DNA of 64,000 nt. Source: Helianthus annuus (lineage: Eukaryota; Streptophyta; Magnoliopsida; Asterales; Asteraceae). How positions within the stretch are numbered: position 1 is the stretch's first letter; every line of letters begins with the position of its first letter. The stretch covers positions 80,046,079 to 80,110,078 of the forward strand of contig NC_035433.2 in the NCBI RefSeq assembly GCF_002127325.2, given 5' to 3'. Both the position numbers and the translations under genes were made by a program. Shown here one piece after another: positions 1 through 11,770 of the stretch. The notes below the pieces were generated by a model that saw nothing but the letters and a program-made list of their open reading frames with translations, was not told the origin of the DNA and searched no databases.

Positions 1-2869
1 TTTGTGTTATCTTCAAAAACTTTATCAATCGAAGATGGATTGACATTTTTAATTGGAAAATCATGATCTGAATAGATTCTTGAATCACCAACCAAAGTGT
101 ACAACACATTACTGCTCTTAATGGTAGACACAGATGTCTTGTCATTCTTGAGAGGATCTATCACTTGTTTGACCACAGGAGTATCAGGATTACAAAGAAT
201 ATGATTTTCAAGTGGAATTTCTACTCCTTTCATCTTGTTGAGTGATTTATCCTGATCACTAATATCTGATTCTGATTCATCATCTGACGACTCATAGTCC
301 TCAATGATTGGAGGACTTTGTTTCGTACATGTCGAGGTTTCTGGTTGCTCAGATGATGTGTTTGAAGAACTATCCGGTTTGAACCCTAGGCCAGTAGAAA
401 ATTCTTTATAATCAAGAGGCACAATGGGTTCATACCGTGGCATATCTTCTTCATCAGGCATTTTGGTATAGTTATGTCTCAAAGGGGGCGGACATTTCTC
501 ATACCCTACGCCTTTCTTGTTTCCCTTCAGTTGTTGAACATCATTGATGTGATCAAGCACAAATCGGGAGTTAGAATAACTTTCCAACTTTTGCTTGATA
601 GCATCATGCTCGCATTTGGCTATGGCTAGTTCCTTTTTGGTTTCCTCAACAATGTTTATGTAATCATTTATGCTAACTTGTTTATGATAAACCACTTTAT
701 TAACTTCGGAAACGCTTTTCTTTAGGGTTTCAATTACAGATTTAAATTCTTTTTCGTTTCGAACTAAAGCCATATTAGCCTCTTTGCACTTTGATAGTTC
801 AATAACCAAACTTTGATTATGACTATTAAGCTTTTCTGATTCAAGCTTCATATCTGCACAAGATTTACAAACACTAGGAGCAGGAGTTTCAGAATTTAAC
901 CGTCTACAGAGAAGAACTTCTCAATTTCCTTAGATGCAACAGCAGCATTATTGATCAGAACTGATTTCTGACATTTTAACTCCTCAGCTTCATATAACAA
1001 GTCTTCAACATCAGAACTTGCTTCCTCCTTCACATCAGATTCAGAGTGATTATCCCCAAAAATAGAACCTTCTTCATCAGAACTCCATCCCGGAGTAACC
1101 CGAACTGTCGTCACTTTCAGAAAATTCCTCCTTATGAACGTGCTTGATGTGATTGATGATCTTTTCATAACAAGCTATTCCTCCTCCTTGATCTCCTTCT
1201 CCAAACTGTACAGACTAGTCACACCCTTCGTCAGCTTGAACTGTCAACGCTCGATTGGAATTTAACGGTCCAGACTGGTTCTGATTGTTATTCACTGCTA
1301 CAATCCTCCTTTCACGATTCTCTTGCTGGGCATTGACATTTGAGGTACTCGTCTGGTTTCTGAATGGGTTATGATTGCCTTGTTTGGTTGGTCGGGTGCA
1401 CTCACGTTTGAAATGCCCTTCTCGCCACAATTGAAACATGTGACAGCATTTATATCAAACCCGTACTTCGTATCCTTTTTGCCTTCCAACGAAGTTCTTC
1501 CAGTTCGAGCCATAAAGTCTTTTGCCCTTCTAACTGCACTAGCAAAAGACCATTTGATGTCCATTAACTCCATTTCATCCTTGTTGATCTGTTGATAATC
1601 TTCATTGGTCATATTGATGTTTCCAATATGACCTGCGACCAATCCGCAGTAAGCACTGACCATCGTATTGATGAGTTCCATATGCTCCTTTGCGACTTCA
1701 ATGCTAACTTGTGAAAGGTTTGAAGTGTCGAATCGGACCGTGTTAGGGTTTTGAGGTGGATGATTGTTGGTATAATGAGCTTGTTGTTGTGGTTGGACTT
1801 GTGGTTGTGATGGAACAAGAATGTAAGCCCTCGGATCGAACTGAGGTTGAGTAGGATTAACTTGAGGTGGAGGTTGAGGTGTTGGAATATAAGCCCTTGG
1901 ATCGAAAGCCGGTGCAGGAGCTGCATGAGGAAACGGAAAGGAACTTGTATTGGACACAAATGCCGTTTGCAATTTTGGTTGCTGAGCTGCACTAGATCTG
2001 GCCAAGGAGTCGAAACCTGGAAGGTACATTTCTGTATTTTGAGGAGCAGGAACTCGTTTAGCTTTCCGGATTTCTTCATCATTCTTGTGTTCCAGCTTCT
2101 GCTTCTCAATGAATTCATAGATGTTGACTGTATATAGAGTACCCGTATGCTTCAACAGCTCAATAAACGAACTCCACTTTGGAGGTAAAGCATCAGCAAA
2201 CCTAGCCACCATTTCTTGTTGAGTTGCCAAAACCCCATAAGCAAACATTTCACTAATCAAGTGATAAAAACGTGTAGTCATGTCATTTAGGGTTTCATTT
2301 TCCAAAAACTAAAATGATTCAAACTCTTTCTTTGACAGATCATGGCGAGACTTTCGAGTAGCTGCATTGCCTTCTCCTCTCGCTACCAAGGCATCCCATA
2401 ATGTTTTCGTGTCTTTGCAGTAAGAGAACTGATGATAGATTTCTTTGTTGAGCGCTTGTGTAAGAATAGCAAACGCCTTTTTCTCTAAGTCATAGGCTTT
2501 CTTGTCATCTTCAAGCATATTAGCATAACCTGCTGAAGTGGATGCTGCTACTTCAAGATTAGGGTTGAATGCATTAATGAAACACGTCCAAAGTTCGGTG
2601 CTTTGCCCTTGAACATATGTGTGAAAGCGGCCTTTCCATGATGGAAAATCGTTCATGTGATTCAACTTTGGTGGGCGATTGTTGCTGCCCGTTTCACTTT
2701 CGCTAAGCAGAAGATTTTGAATACTTTGATTCTGATTGGATACCAACGCCCATTGACTTGCACTGATCGCTGGTTGAGGAAACATAATTCTTGCCCATGC
2801 GGCTGCGGAAGTTTGATCTTGACCGGGTTGTGGGTCCGTACTCCAGTCCCATGGATTTGTGCAACTCAT
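1..2869 (-). pseudogene. gag: Broken gag of element G (3' end outside window)
   Basis: The N-terminus (2869 to 2309) begins MSCTNPWDWSTDPQPG and matches C Gag. The copia Gag core then continues from 2305 with only a stop between: FESF-stop-FLENE, where C has FESFQFLENE. This is a CAG to TAG change in the same frame. A frameshift follows near 1440, just at the first CCHC knuckle, and another near 1200. The acidic and coiled-coil parts lie at 1168 to 1. Near 370-530 the conserved PPP motif region and a PRYEP segment can still be read. It cannot encode a full Gag and is a decaying copy. Confidence 0.9.
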
Positions 2870-2940
2870 TTTTGATGTATACTAGTAGAATACCTGATCA
2901 AACACTTGAAAATACAATGTTATGATAGACTTGCAAACCT

Positions 2941-3200
2941 CTTGTTGAAAAATGACAACACACACGACGAAACACTTTTCACGAAACAGAGTCTGTTTCA
3001 TCGAGATCACTTATGACGAAACAGATTGTGTTTCGTTGAAGTATTATGGCGAAATATATTTCTGATTCGTCGAAGGGACCTTTGGCGAAACACTTTTGAT
3101 TCGTCGAAGGGGCCTTTGGCGAAACACTTTTCGATTCGTTGTAATCTGTTTCGTCGATAATTTGATTCGTCGAGGTCTGTTACGTAAAAAAGGTGATCAG
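2941..3200 (-). repeat. CGACGAAAC / GTTTCGTCG motif cluster in the G leader
   Basis: About ten copies of a short, roughly palindromic unit (GTTTCGTCG or its complement CGACGAAAC, with variants such as GATTCGTCG) lie between gag and the primer site. The same unit occurs in the G LTR at 3952-4115. The sequence between 3200 and 3660 is leader with no other recognisable feature. Confidence 0.75.
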
Positions 3201-3660
3201 AGGGTCGGTAAAGTAGGTGAATTTTTATACCCAAGCTGTCAACTCAACGACTTTTTCTCACATTAACCCATGCTAAAATACCAACCAAAGTATGGTGGAT
3301 AAAAACAACCTTATCAGTTTGTTTGATAAAGATCAAAAAGTGAAAGTATCAAAAACACTTTGAATATTGTTTGAAGATATGAAGAACACTTGAATAATCC
3401 GGTGAACTGATAAATTTTCGAACACAAATTTTTGCCTAAAACTTTCAACAAAAACCAACTGTTAACATGTAAACACTCAAACAAGCAAGGTTTTCGGTAA
3501 AACTTTTAGTAAACAAACAACATCCAACAGTTTTTAAGAGTTCTTTTTCCATAAAATAATGAGTTTTAAGAACAACTTTCTGAGAAAGCACACAAACACT
3601 TGGTAAACAACCGAACTATGTTTGATTTTAAACAAGGATAAGAGTCACTGCAGAGCCACT

Positions 3661-3672
3661 GCTCTAATACCA
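3661..3672 (-). other. Primer-binding site of G (tRNA-iMet type)
   Basis: On the minus strand it reads TGGTATTAGAGC, one base from the canonical TGGTATCAGAGC complementary to the 3' end of initiator tRNA-Met. It lies 2 nt from the end of the 5' LTR, as in the other elements here. Confidence 0.85.
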
Positions 3673-3674
3673 CT

Positions 3675-4386
3675 TGTAGGTCCCGAAATCAGAGGATCGA
3701 TTTTCACTACCAAACCCTTGTTTATAACAAACAAAGTTAAGTGTGCGGAATCCACTTAACTAAGCCAAACCAAACATAGAACAAAGTAAAGACAGTGGTT
3801 AACCAAAGAAAGACAATCGTTTGATTAACTGGATGAGAATGCACAACTGATACAAACACAGTTTACACAAAGTGACCTTCAGGGTATTCTCTCATTTCTA
3901 AGTTGTAACTGAGACTATCTGTGCCTTTATATAGCAGCTGGGCTAGGGACTTCGACGAAACAAAGATTGGGCCGACGAAACAGAACTGAGCCCAAAACTA
4001 AGCCCATCAGACGACGAAACACATCCGTTTCGTCGCTGACCTTGACGAAACAGAAACACACTATCAAAGTCTGTTTCGTCGACAAGTGTTCGACGAAACA
4101 GACTTGTTTCGTCGAAGGCTGCAATATGTTAACTGTTTGCAGCATAACAGACAGCAAAACAGCAGGCATCAAACAAACACTTACAAATAGACAGAACTAC
4201 CCTTAACATGCAACATGCATTGTTTAACGACCATTACATAACAACGAGACAAATATGTCAGACACAAGCGGATAGGAGGATATCCGACTTGGTCGACTGC
4301 GAATACAGACTCGATAAACGATAAAAGACCATACAAAATACAACGGAAATTCCAAGACTAGTGACAGACACAAAAATGCATCAACA
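3675..4386 (-). repeat. 5' LTR of element G (712 bp)
   Basis: It begins TGTAGGTCCCG and ends ATCAACA on the plus strand, giving TG...CA ends next to the primer site. It contains the shared U5 motif GTGCGGAATCC (3743-3753), a TATA-like CTTTATATAG (3925-3934; read on the minus strand) and CGACGAAAC motifs at 3952-4115. Its U5 end resembles that of C (TGTAGGTCCC, then GAGGATCGA). Confidence 0.85.
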
Positions 4387-5776
4387 AAAAACACAAAGGT
4401 TAAAACTTTATACTGTATGATGGTTTAGGCCAAACGCCAATGTAAAAAACAATGAGAAACCGAAACTGGCTAAAACCATATGCATAAATGCAAACATAGT
4501 TCCTTAAACGTCACACAAATATAACCAACTTAGTGAAAATGTTAACTGTAAAAGTTGAAGGGTTAAGGAAGCAAATTCTAAAAGTTGAAAAAAGACAAAT
4601 TAAAAGTTTATTTGTGAAAGTGGAGGGGTGTTGGTGGGAAATCTCACTGGCATTTATTTTTCTATTCTTTTTTATATGATAAGATATTATATTAAATGCT
4701 ATGATACCATTCGATAGATACAATGTGATATGATATACATCTTTTTTTAGTTTTTGTTAGAAAACTAAATGAAAACCAAAAATGAAAAACTATATTTTTA
4801 GTTTTTGTTAGATAACCTAACAGCTTATTCCTATATTGAATAAAAGAGTAAATTACTTACTAAATCTCCGTGTTTTAGTGGTTTTAAGTTTAACCACTTA
4901 TATACAATCAAAAAGTTTAAAGCTCTGAGTTCTTAATGGCTCATATTTTATAACTGGACGATCACCATGAAATCGAAAAGATAAAAAAATTAATTTTCTT
5001 TTTCAATTTTTGTCACCAAGAGATTATTTAGAACTCTACCAGGTTTTTTTTTAAATATTTTTTCTTTTAGTATATTTTCAAAAAATCTTATTTTGATGTC
5101 TTAGTGTATTTATTGATTTTATTAGATAATTGCAAGTGTTCGTTAATTATCAATTATTTGAAGTTTTTTTATTTTGGTATTAACTATTAATTGGTCTTCA
5201 ATCTAAAAGACTAGGTTGGCCTTTTTTCCAGAATAAATCAACTCGAATCCAAGTCAAGCCCTTGGTCAAAAATTCAAATTGGTTTAGAATTTGGCTTAAG
5301 CTATATGTTTATCAATTTGTACCCAAATATTTTTATCACTCTATACTTCTTTCTTCATTATCACTTGTCAAATAATTACAAGCATTCTAAAGCCGAAGTA
5401 GATGTTAAACCCTTCAATAACTATTTATACAATAAATCTATTATAGGAATCTATTACAAGACATAAATTATAAAAAAGGTGTATCCTTTATGGAAAACTT
5501 CATATCTTAATCAATCATCACAACCAACTCTCTGAATTGTCATTAAAACTAATCTTCAAATCTTAATCAATAATCACAAGCTTCTCACCGTTCTGTGCCA
5601 AACTAAAAGTTTCAGATTCTTGAAGAACACCATCCATGGGATTCCAAAAACCACGTCAACAAACCGCATTGTCAGGTCCACAACCACTCGTAGTTGCATA
5701 TTGTTATTATTTTTGTCGAGCCACACATCGGTTCATGACCACACAATATCACCAAATGAGACAACCAATTGTTCAC

Positions 5777-6244
5777 CTAAGCTTTCAAGGCGAGTGTTCC
5801 GATGAAAGTGTTAACTGCTCTACGTTCACGCTCGGTTGAACTCAGACTAAACCACGTGAATAGTTTCCGTCTAAATTCTTTCGTGATGTGCCCTTCACGC
5901 TCAAGCTTCCGGAACACCACACAATATTCATTGTTCGGATCCAAGTTACCAGGTCCTTCCCTGTGGGCCAGAAAGGGTGTGATACGTACAAATGTCCTAT
6001 CAGAATCATGGGCCTCCGTACTAGCTGGCCTCTTTCTTGACATCCCATCCTGGGAGTTAACAGCTGCGACTTCCACATTGGGCCTATGTTGGGCCGAATT
6101 TTCTGCTTCATCCCTAGGGATATCATTTGGAGCAGCTTGGTCATCTACATCAGGAACTAGGACGATATTCGTGTCCAGCCCGTTTGACGTAGATGGTGAC
6201 CCGTCAGCTTTGGAAGTGTTACTTGACCAAATGACCACGCCCAC
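5777..6244 (-). pseudogene. VIN3-like (VEL domain) C-terminal gene fragment, copy 1
   Basis: The open frame of about 155 codons ends with EYCVVFRKLEREGHITKEFR, then KLFTWFSLSSTERERRAVNT and FIGTLALKA. This matches the C-terminal VEL domain of plant VIN3-like (VEL/VIL) proteins, which act with PRC2 in silencing flowering repressors. The features seen are a short helix with xLExxGHI, then FRxKxxTWFSL and ERRxVNTFI. The PHD finger and FNIII domain are absent. The end comes earlier than in intact family members, and the upstream part (residues 1-100) is low-complexity sequence I cannot assign. With the unrelated fragment just upstream, it is most likely a captured piece, not a working gene. The assignment rests on recall of family motifs. 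Confidence 0.55.
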
Positions 6245-6295
6245 TCAATTCTGGACATGATATATCATCCAAGCCTCTTCCAACTTCAACCCAAG

Positions 6296-6452
6296 TTAGT
6301 TGTGGCAGTTTCCCAGAGTCTCTGGCTTTAAGTATAGAGTCTGGTTCAGCATCTTTGGCACCAGATGTTCCTTCAATTTGAAGAACAGAGCCTTCTGCAT
6401 GGAGAAAAATAAAACATGCATAAGAATTGAAGGGTGGGATGCAATATTCCAT
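6296..6452 (-). pseudogene. Exon-like fragment between VEL and NDX-like pieces
   Basis: A plausible acceptor (TTTTTCTCCATGCAG, minus strand, ending near 6400) precedes an open stretch readable as EGSVLQIEGTSGAKDAEPDS or as KALFFKLKEHLVPKMLNQ. Neither frame is one I recognise. It continues toward the VEL fragment with a stop between, so it does not join cleanly. Confidence 0.3.
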
Positions 6453-6575
6453 AGAGTATGCAATAATTTCGCTGGTATTAACCCATTAAGAAAATAGATA
6501 AATTGAAAAATAAATTTACTAACCCGCGCAAGTGTTGAGTGGTGGGATGCAATATTCCATAGAGTATGCAATAAT
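6433..6575. repeat. 35-bp direct repeat inside the cassette
   Basis: The same 35 bp beginning GGTGGGATGCAATATTCC occurs at 6433-6467 and 6541-6575. On the minus strand both encode LLHTLWNIASH. It is an internal duplication of part of the NDX-like exon and is present in both cassette copies. Confidence 0.8.
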
Positions 6576-6917
6576 CTTAAACCACTTAACAAATATTTGA
6601 AATGCTGCTTATCTGGCTTAATTGATGATACAATATCTTTCATTATGTGCTGGACAAGAGGTCTTCCTAGATTTTCCACATTTATCTGAAACATCAAGAT
6701 GTTTATCACATTTACAAATAGACAGTCAGCAAATTTTATTAATAGTTAAATAATTTAAATTATTAAAATTATAATTAAAAGAAATCTACCAACCTCAAAA
6801 GATGATCCATTTATAGTATATTTAATGATACCATTCATGGCATCTCTTATTAGCTTGCCAAGATCCTTAGAACTTAATATATGAAGCTTTTTGACAGCAA
6901 AAATTAAATCATTTTGC
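6524..6917 (-). pseudogene. Two exons resembling the N-terminus of NODULIN HOMEOBOX
   Basis: Two exon-like blocks lie on the minus strand. Exon a is 6917-6794 (acceptor ATGCAG, donor GAG|GTTGGT) and begins QNDLIFAVKKLHILSSKDLG. Exon b is 6685-6524 (acceptor TTTCAG, donor CGG|GTTAGT) and includes INVENLGRPLVQHI and YLLSGLRLLHTLWNIASHHS. They join in frame without a stop. The pattern (DLIxAVKxLHxLSSxxLxxL, then YLLxGxRLLHSL) is what I remember of the plant NDX N-terminal region, so the call is tentative. No homeodomain is present and the rest of the gene is missing. In copy 2 exon b is cut at 37871 by element D. Confidence 0.45.
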
Positions 6918-7614
6918 TGCATATCAAAAGTATTCTATAAGTCAGAATATGTGAACATCAATGAGTTAGGTGGACTGAAAATCAAACTCTATGACTATTT
7001 GAAAACCAATTTATCAATTACATCACTAAAACAATTAATATTTTTTTGAATAAAAATATATTTTTTCTGTCTTAGCCTATAACCATGATCATGTATAACC
7101 TACATACTTTAAACTCACAAAACAAATCATATATCTACCTATAGTTGCTCCTAATAGGTGACTGTAAAAAGAGTGAGTGATATAACTTATAAGGAAAAGT
7201 TTGCATTTGTGTTTTGAAAGTGATTATATGATATTAGTTTAATAATCATAATGAAACAATCAATTAATATGATGATCCATTGATGCTTAAACGTTTGGAA
7301 ACTTATGAGTTAGCATACCAATAGATAATATGGTCAAATGATAAAATAAATGAGTTCTAAAACACAAATCCAAACATCCCTGTATAACTAATCATCATGC
7401 TCCCAGTCCGGGCTTTGATGGTTTTTGAATTAAACAGTGAGCCAAACCAGTTGGTAACGATTTTTGATAAATGCATATCAAACCACACCGTTACTTGCTT
7501 AGCTTTGATTTGGTTTCATGTTTGGACGTACTGAGCCTTTTATGGTATAACATATTCTATATAGAAATGAGTTTGGTAGACTTGGATGATTGAATAATGA
7601 TGCTTTGGTTGATT
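6918..7614. other. AT-rich flank with no recognised feature
   Basis: I see no gene, RNA or repeat boundary here. It is the pre-existing DNA to the left of element A and ends at the A target-site duplication. Confidence 0.6.
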
Positions 7615-7619
7615 GGTTT
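7615..7619. repeat. Target-site duplication of element A, left (GGTTT)
   Basis: GGTTT precedes the 5' LTR and recurs at 33513-33517 right after the end of the 3' LTR, almost 26 kb away. This fixes both ends of element A across the nested insertions. Confidence 0.9.
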
Positions 7620-8340
7620 TGTTGATACATATTATGTGGTCGCGACTCGGTTTGGTTCAACTCAGTTCGGTTCAACTTGGTTTTGGCACGGTTAGGTTCG
7701 GCTCAAGCCTGACGTCACGACATTCCTCCGTCGTGCGTCCCAGAGTTCGACACTCGAAGCACGGAGAACCGCGAACCATTCCCGTCGCCACATCACCATG
7801 ACATTATCATGATGATGTCATGATGATGTCATAAGTTGACTAAACATTTCAATTCTTCAAATGTGAATTTCACGTAAAGAATCCATGGAACAACTTCACT
7901 TGGGCCAATCAGAACGCAGCATGGGCTTCAACAGTTTTGGGCCAAAGCCCATATCAATGAAACAGAACTAGAGTCGACGAAACAAACCTGTTTGGTCGAC
8001 CATGATCTTGTTTCGTCGACTGCATTTACGTTTGGTCGACCAACTTGTTTCGTCGATTGCTGTGTTACTGATACTATATATACTGCAAGCTGAGACAGAA
8101 AGAGAGAGCCCGGATAAGATAGAGAGAGAGTGTAGAGAGAGAAAGTTCCGGTGAGCTTTGTATTTGTCGAATATTGTACTGAAACTTTGTCGAAATCAAT
8201 ACACGTAATTGTTAATCGTTGATATCTTTACGTCTTGTTCACTCTCTCGCTCGGTTTGTATCGTAACGTGGATTCCGCACTCGTTACGGTATTATAAACA
8301 AGATCTCGTAGTTGTCTGGCGATCCGCAAACGGACCTACA
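7620..8340 (+). repeat. 5' LTR of element A (721 bp)
   Basis: It runs from TGTTGATACATATT to CGGACCTACA, with TG...CA ends. It holds imperfect GGTTCGGTTCAA repeats near 7650-7700, a palindromic stretch rich in TGATGATGTCA (7796-7842; TGACGTCA-like, as bZIP proteins bind), GTTTCGTCGAC motifs (7975-8055), a TATATATA (8075-8082) and the U5 motif GGATTCCGCAC (8270-8280). Confidence 0.92.
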
Positions 8341-8342
8341 AT

Positions 8343-8355
8343 TGGTATCAGAGCG
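8343..8355 (+). other. Primer-binding site of A
   Basis: TGGTATCAGAGCG lies 2 nt after the 5' LTR and is complementary to the 3' end of initiator tRNA-Met. Confidence 0.92.
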
Positions 8356-9394
8356 TAAGGCTCGATTTCTTGTTGAAAACCGAGTTACCGGTGCGATTTT
8401 CGAGTGGGTTTTAAGCTTTTCTTGGACAAAAATCAAAAACCCAGTTTCTTTTTTCTGAAAATACGAATTAAAACTCGAAAATCGGTGTTGTTTGGTGTCG
8501 TTTCTGTTCAAAACTTGTTAAAAAATTGGAGATCTTTATAGGTACAAGTTGTGTCGTGGTTCTTAGCAAAAATTCGTGTTCGGAAATTTTTCGGTTCACC
8601 GGAAACTTGATCAAGTTCACTGTGTTCTTCAGTAACCTTTAAAGTGTTCTTGATTGTCAACTCTTTGATCTTGGTCAAAGTACATGTTCAGTTGTTGGTG
8701 AATTGGAATTTGAGTTTGATTAAAATAATTTGCACACCATACCGGTTGGTAAGCTCAACATGATGTTAAGTTGAAAAGTTTGTCTGTTGTGTCAGTAAAC
8801 AGATAAGGTTTGAAAAAGCTCACCAACTCCTGCTACTTTTTCGACCAAACAAGTTTTTGATTTGCCAATTGATATCAATGACGAAAAAGACATTCTTTTC
8901 GCCAAAAGTCATCTTCGACGAAACTGAGAAGTGGGCCTATCTTCGACGAAACAAAAGCCTGTTTCGTCACTCATTGGGCTTTAATTGAGTTTGGGCCAGT
9001 TTCGTCATAACGTATTTCGTCGTGGAGACCTTCGACGAAACAACAGCCAGTTTCGTCACAGGATCCGTTTCGTCGGGCATTTTAATTTGGGCTTCATTCG
9101 CATAGTGGGCCTTAATATATTTCGTCGACAAGTGGGCTTTTATTTTGTTTTCAAAGTTTGGGCTTCATCCGATTCGTGAACTCTAACTTATTAATCTTTT
9201 TTCGTCAAACATTGGGCCTCGAACTTGGGCCTGGGTTGTTTCGTAGTTGGAAGCCCAAAAGAGCTTTTCTGTTTCGTCAAGCATCCTGTTCCGTCAATAA
9301 TTTTTCTAGTGGGACTTTTTGTTTCGTGGATAAGTATTGGGCTTCATCCTGTTTCGTCAACCGGTTATCAAGTATTCATTCATTTGTCTCAAAC
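8356..9394 (+). other. Leader of A with GTTTCGTCG motif cluster
   Basis: This is the untranslated region between primer site and gag. From about 8880 to 9360 it holds around fifteen copies of TTTCGTC/GACGAAAC-type units, many followed by GGGCTT. Open frames in it are short and not conserved. Confidence 0.75.
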
Positions 9395-11763
9395 ATGAAT
9401 CCGAGTTGGTGGGGTACTCCGTCTGTAGATGAAGGAAAGTATAGAAGTACGGGTTTATCGCCATCATGGGCCGAATCTCCCACACGATCTCGAATTACGG
9501 CAGAACAATGGGCATCGGTTACAAATTAAAAGCAAAGTGAACCGAAAATGACAACAGAAATATACGGAAATCCAATACAATCAGTTCCCAAACCAGAAAG
9601 AACAACAGACTTGTATGGAAATCCATTACCACCAGTTGCTTCACAACGCCATCATTCTACTATAGCACCATCATCTCTTGATCCAAGGAACTGTAGTCAG
9701 ACAAAAACGGCGTTGTATGCTGAAATTGTCAAAGATGCCAGCAATGATGAATCCTTGGGAAATAATGACAGTTCTGAACATGACAGTAGTTCAGATGAAG
9801 ATGTTTCAACTTCAATTGAGGATGATACAACTTTAAGTTCAAGCGAGGATGGATCTGAATGTGAATCATCAAGGGAGGTTATTGATTCTGATGCAGAAAG
9901 GCCAACATCTGAGAGTGATTCCAGTCAGGTATGTGTCGATGAACCCACTACTGTTAATTGTGATAATTGTGCTAGATTAAGCGTTAAATGTGCTGATTTG
10001 GATGCAAATATGTCTAAGTTGCAAGGCAGACATGGTGCTTTACAAGCTAATTTGTTTGACTTGCAAAACAAACATGTTGATTTAGATGCTAAGTGGTGTG
10101 ACTTGCAAAGCAAACATGAGGCTTTGCAAAACAAGTATGATGTGACATTCATCCACAACCAAAATTTGACGGTGGATCTTTCTAAGTGCACAGAAGCCAA
10201 CATGTTTTATGAAAACCATGAAAAGGAGTTTAAATCGGTAATCGAAACATTAAGAAAGGATAAGACTGAGCTAACGAAAATGGTTTCAAGAAAACAAACT
10301 GAAATAAACCTTTACATCAGTAGGCTCGCTCGAGTTAATGCAAAAAGAAATGGCCTGTGTTAAAACTGAAAGTGAGGCGATCTGACTCAAGTTAGATAGC
10401 TATTTAAGCTCTAGTTATGTATTGGATCACATCATTGATGTTCAGAAAGAGAAAAAGGATGTCACATGCATTGGGTATAAGAAATGTCCACCACCTGTTA
10501 GACACAATTACGATGCACTACCTGATGAGGAGAATAGAACTCACTTTGAGCCATCTGTTCCTTTAGACATTAAGGAATTTGCGACCGGACTTGGATACAA
10601 ACCGGAAGTATCATCAGATTCGGATGTATCGGCAGATACAAGTGTGTCTTCTGCTGAACAGAGTCAGGATCCTCCAGTCATTGTAGAGGATGTTGATTCT
10701 TCAGATGACGAATCCGATGATACTAACTCAGCCCTCGAAGAAGAAGACATACCTCTCGAAAATTACATTCTTTGTGATCCACCTGCAAAACCGTTTGTGA
10801 CTGCTACAGCAAAGTCTGCTGAATCCTCATCTGGAAGCTGTGAAAGTGTGAACTTGCTTTACACGTTGATTGGATCTGATAAAATATACTCAGACAATGA
10901 TTTTCCAATCAACAATGTCAATCAATCTTTGATTGATAAAGTTTTCGAAGATTTTACCAGTATGTTTTTGGGAAAGTCGAGCCCAGGAGTTGTAGTAACT
11001 CAGTGTGCTCCTATCCCAAAATCCGAAGTTAGAAAGAAATATGGGACTTAAAAAATGCAAAAACAAAACAATCAACGAAAGCAAAATCATGCTGCCCAAG
11101 GAAATGGAAAAGGCAAACAGAGCCAAAACAAGAAAAAGGTTCGGAAGATAAACTTCGTGAAATCCAAAGGGACTGATAAAATTGAAACTTTCGAAAACAA
11201 ATCCAACACGAATTTGTTAAACAAAGTAAAATTTTGAAAAGACACAGTCAAAACAACTGTACACAACACACAAACGGTTGTGATGTAGGACCAAGTACCT
11301 CAAGATCACGAAGTTCATCATCAAGCTCTTACAGTTATGATACTCCGAGGTTTGTTGAGCGGAGATCATGCTTTGAATGCTGTGAGTATGGACACATCAT
11401 TAAGAATTGTCCATATCTCACCAAGGGAAAGTCAAAGGTTGAAACCCACCCCCATGGTAACAATTACCATAAAAGATTTGTTTCACCAAAACAGGACCCT
11501 CGTCTTGTTAAACAACGAGAAAAGAAACAGAAAAAGAAACAAAAAAAAGAAGTTGAAAAGGCTTTGAAACCAGAGGTTATCCAAACACAGTCTGTTAAGT
11601 AAGAAGTTAAACATGAAAAACAAAAACAGAGTTGGAAACCAAAATCCGTAACTTTTTCAGGGGGGCTACAGCAATTCCGAATCATCGGGAAATGGATGTT
11701 ACAATTCTCGATGATGACGGACGACCCAAGTCTGTGAAGGCTTGGGTCCCCCTCTCCAACTAA
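9395..11763 (+). pseudogene. gag: Mini-gag of element A (C-terminal half only), broken
   Basis: It starts MNPSWWGTPSVDEGKY and passes from QWASVTN directly to TALYAEIVKDASND, which in C Gag are separated by about 450 residues: the UBN2-type core and first CCHC knuckle are missing. What follows matches C Gag: an acidic serine-rich stretch, a coiled coil (near 10000-10360), the SYVLDHI...PPPVRHNY motif, KIYSDNDFPINNVNQSLID, one CCHC knuckle (CFECCEYGHIIKNC) and AWVPLSN at the end. There is a TAA at 9527 where B has CAA, plus frameshifts near 10360, 11051 and 11230. B shows the same design, so the short form existed before this decay. Confidence 0.85.
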
Positions 11764-11770
11764 TCTTTGA

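Larger units (their letters stand above)
1..4386 (-). mobile_element. Element G: 5' part of a Sirevirus-like Ty1/copia retrotransposon
   Basis: Read on the minus strand this holds 5' LTR (3675-4386), primer-binding site (3661-3672), leader (2870-3660) and a broken gag that runs off the left edge. Gag is very similar to that of element C (22012-25725), so G is a close relative. It differs in its short repeated motif: LTR and leader carry CGACGAAAC/GTTTCGTCG units, as in A and B, rather than C's TCGAAAGAT. The LTR end abuts the gene-fragment cassette at 4387, so G inserted there and removed that copy's left end from view. pol and the 3' LTR are outside the window. Confidence 0.9.
4387..6637. 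repeat. Gene-fragment cassette, copy 1 (direct repeat of 35475-37871)
   Basis: This block is nearly identical to 35475-37871 in the same orientation, with scattered substitutions. Copy 2 carries an extra SINE. Copy 1 is truncated on the left by the G LTR and copy 2 on the right by the D LTR, so the true ends are not defined. Positions 4387-5600 are AT-rich with no gene I can recognise; gene fragments start at 5777. Similarity can be followed to 6637, where copy 2 is cut by D. Sequence to 6920 probably belongs to the same cassette. Confidence 0.85.

Noticed and set aside
5801..6260. Plus-strand frame opposite the VEL fragment
   Set aside because: It is antisense to the recognisable VEL domain and has no features of its own.
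4387..6637. Cassette copies as terminal repeats of one large element
   Set aside because: They lack TG...CA ends and a primer site, and each is cut by a different retrotransposon. A duplication or transposon-borne capture fits better, though termini are unseen.
7613..7801. Open frame of about 62 codons at the start of the A LTR (also at 14222-14419)
   Set aside because: It lies in U3, upstream of the presumed transcription start, and comes from GGTTCGGTTCAA repeats. The match between copies only reflects LTR identity.
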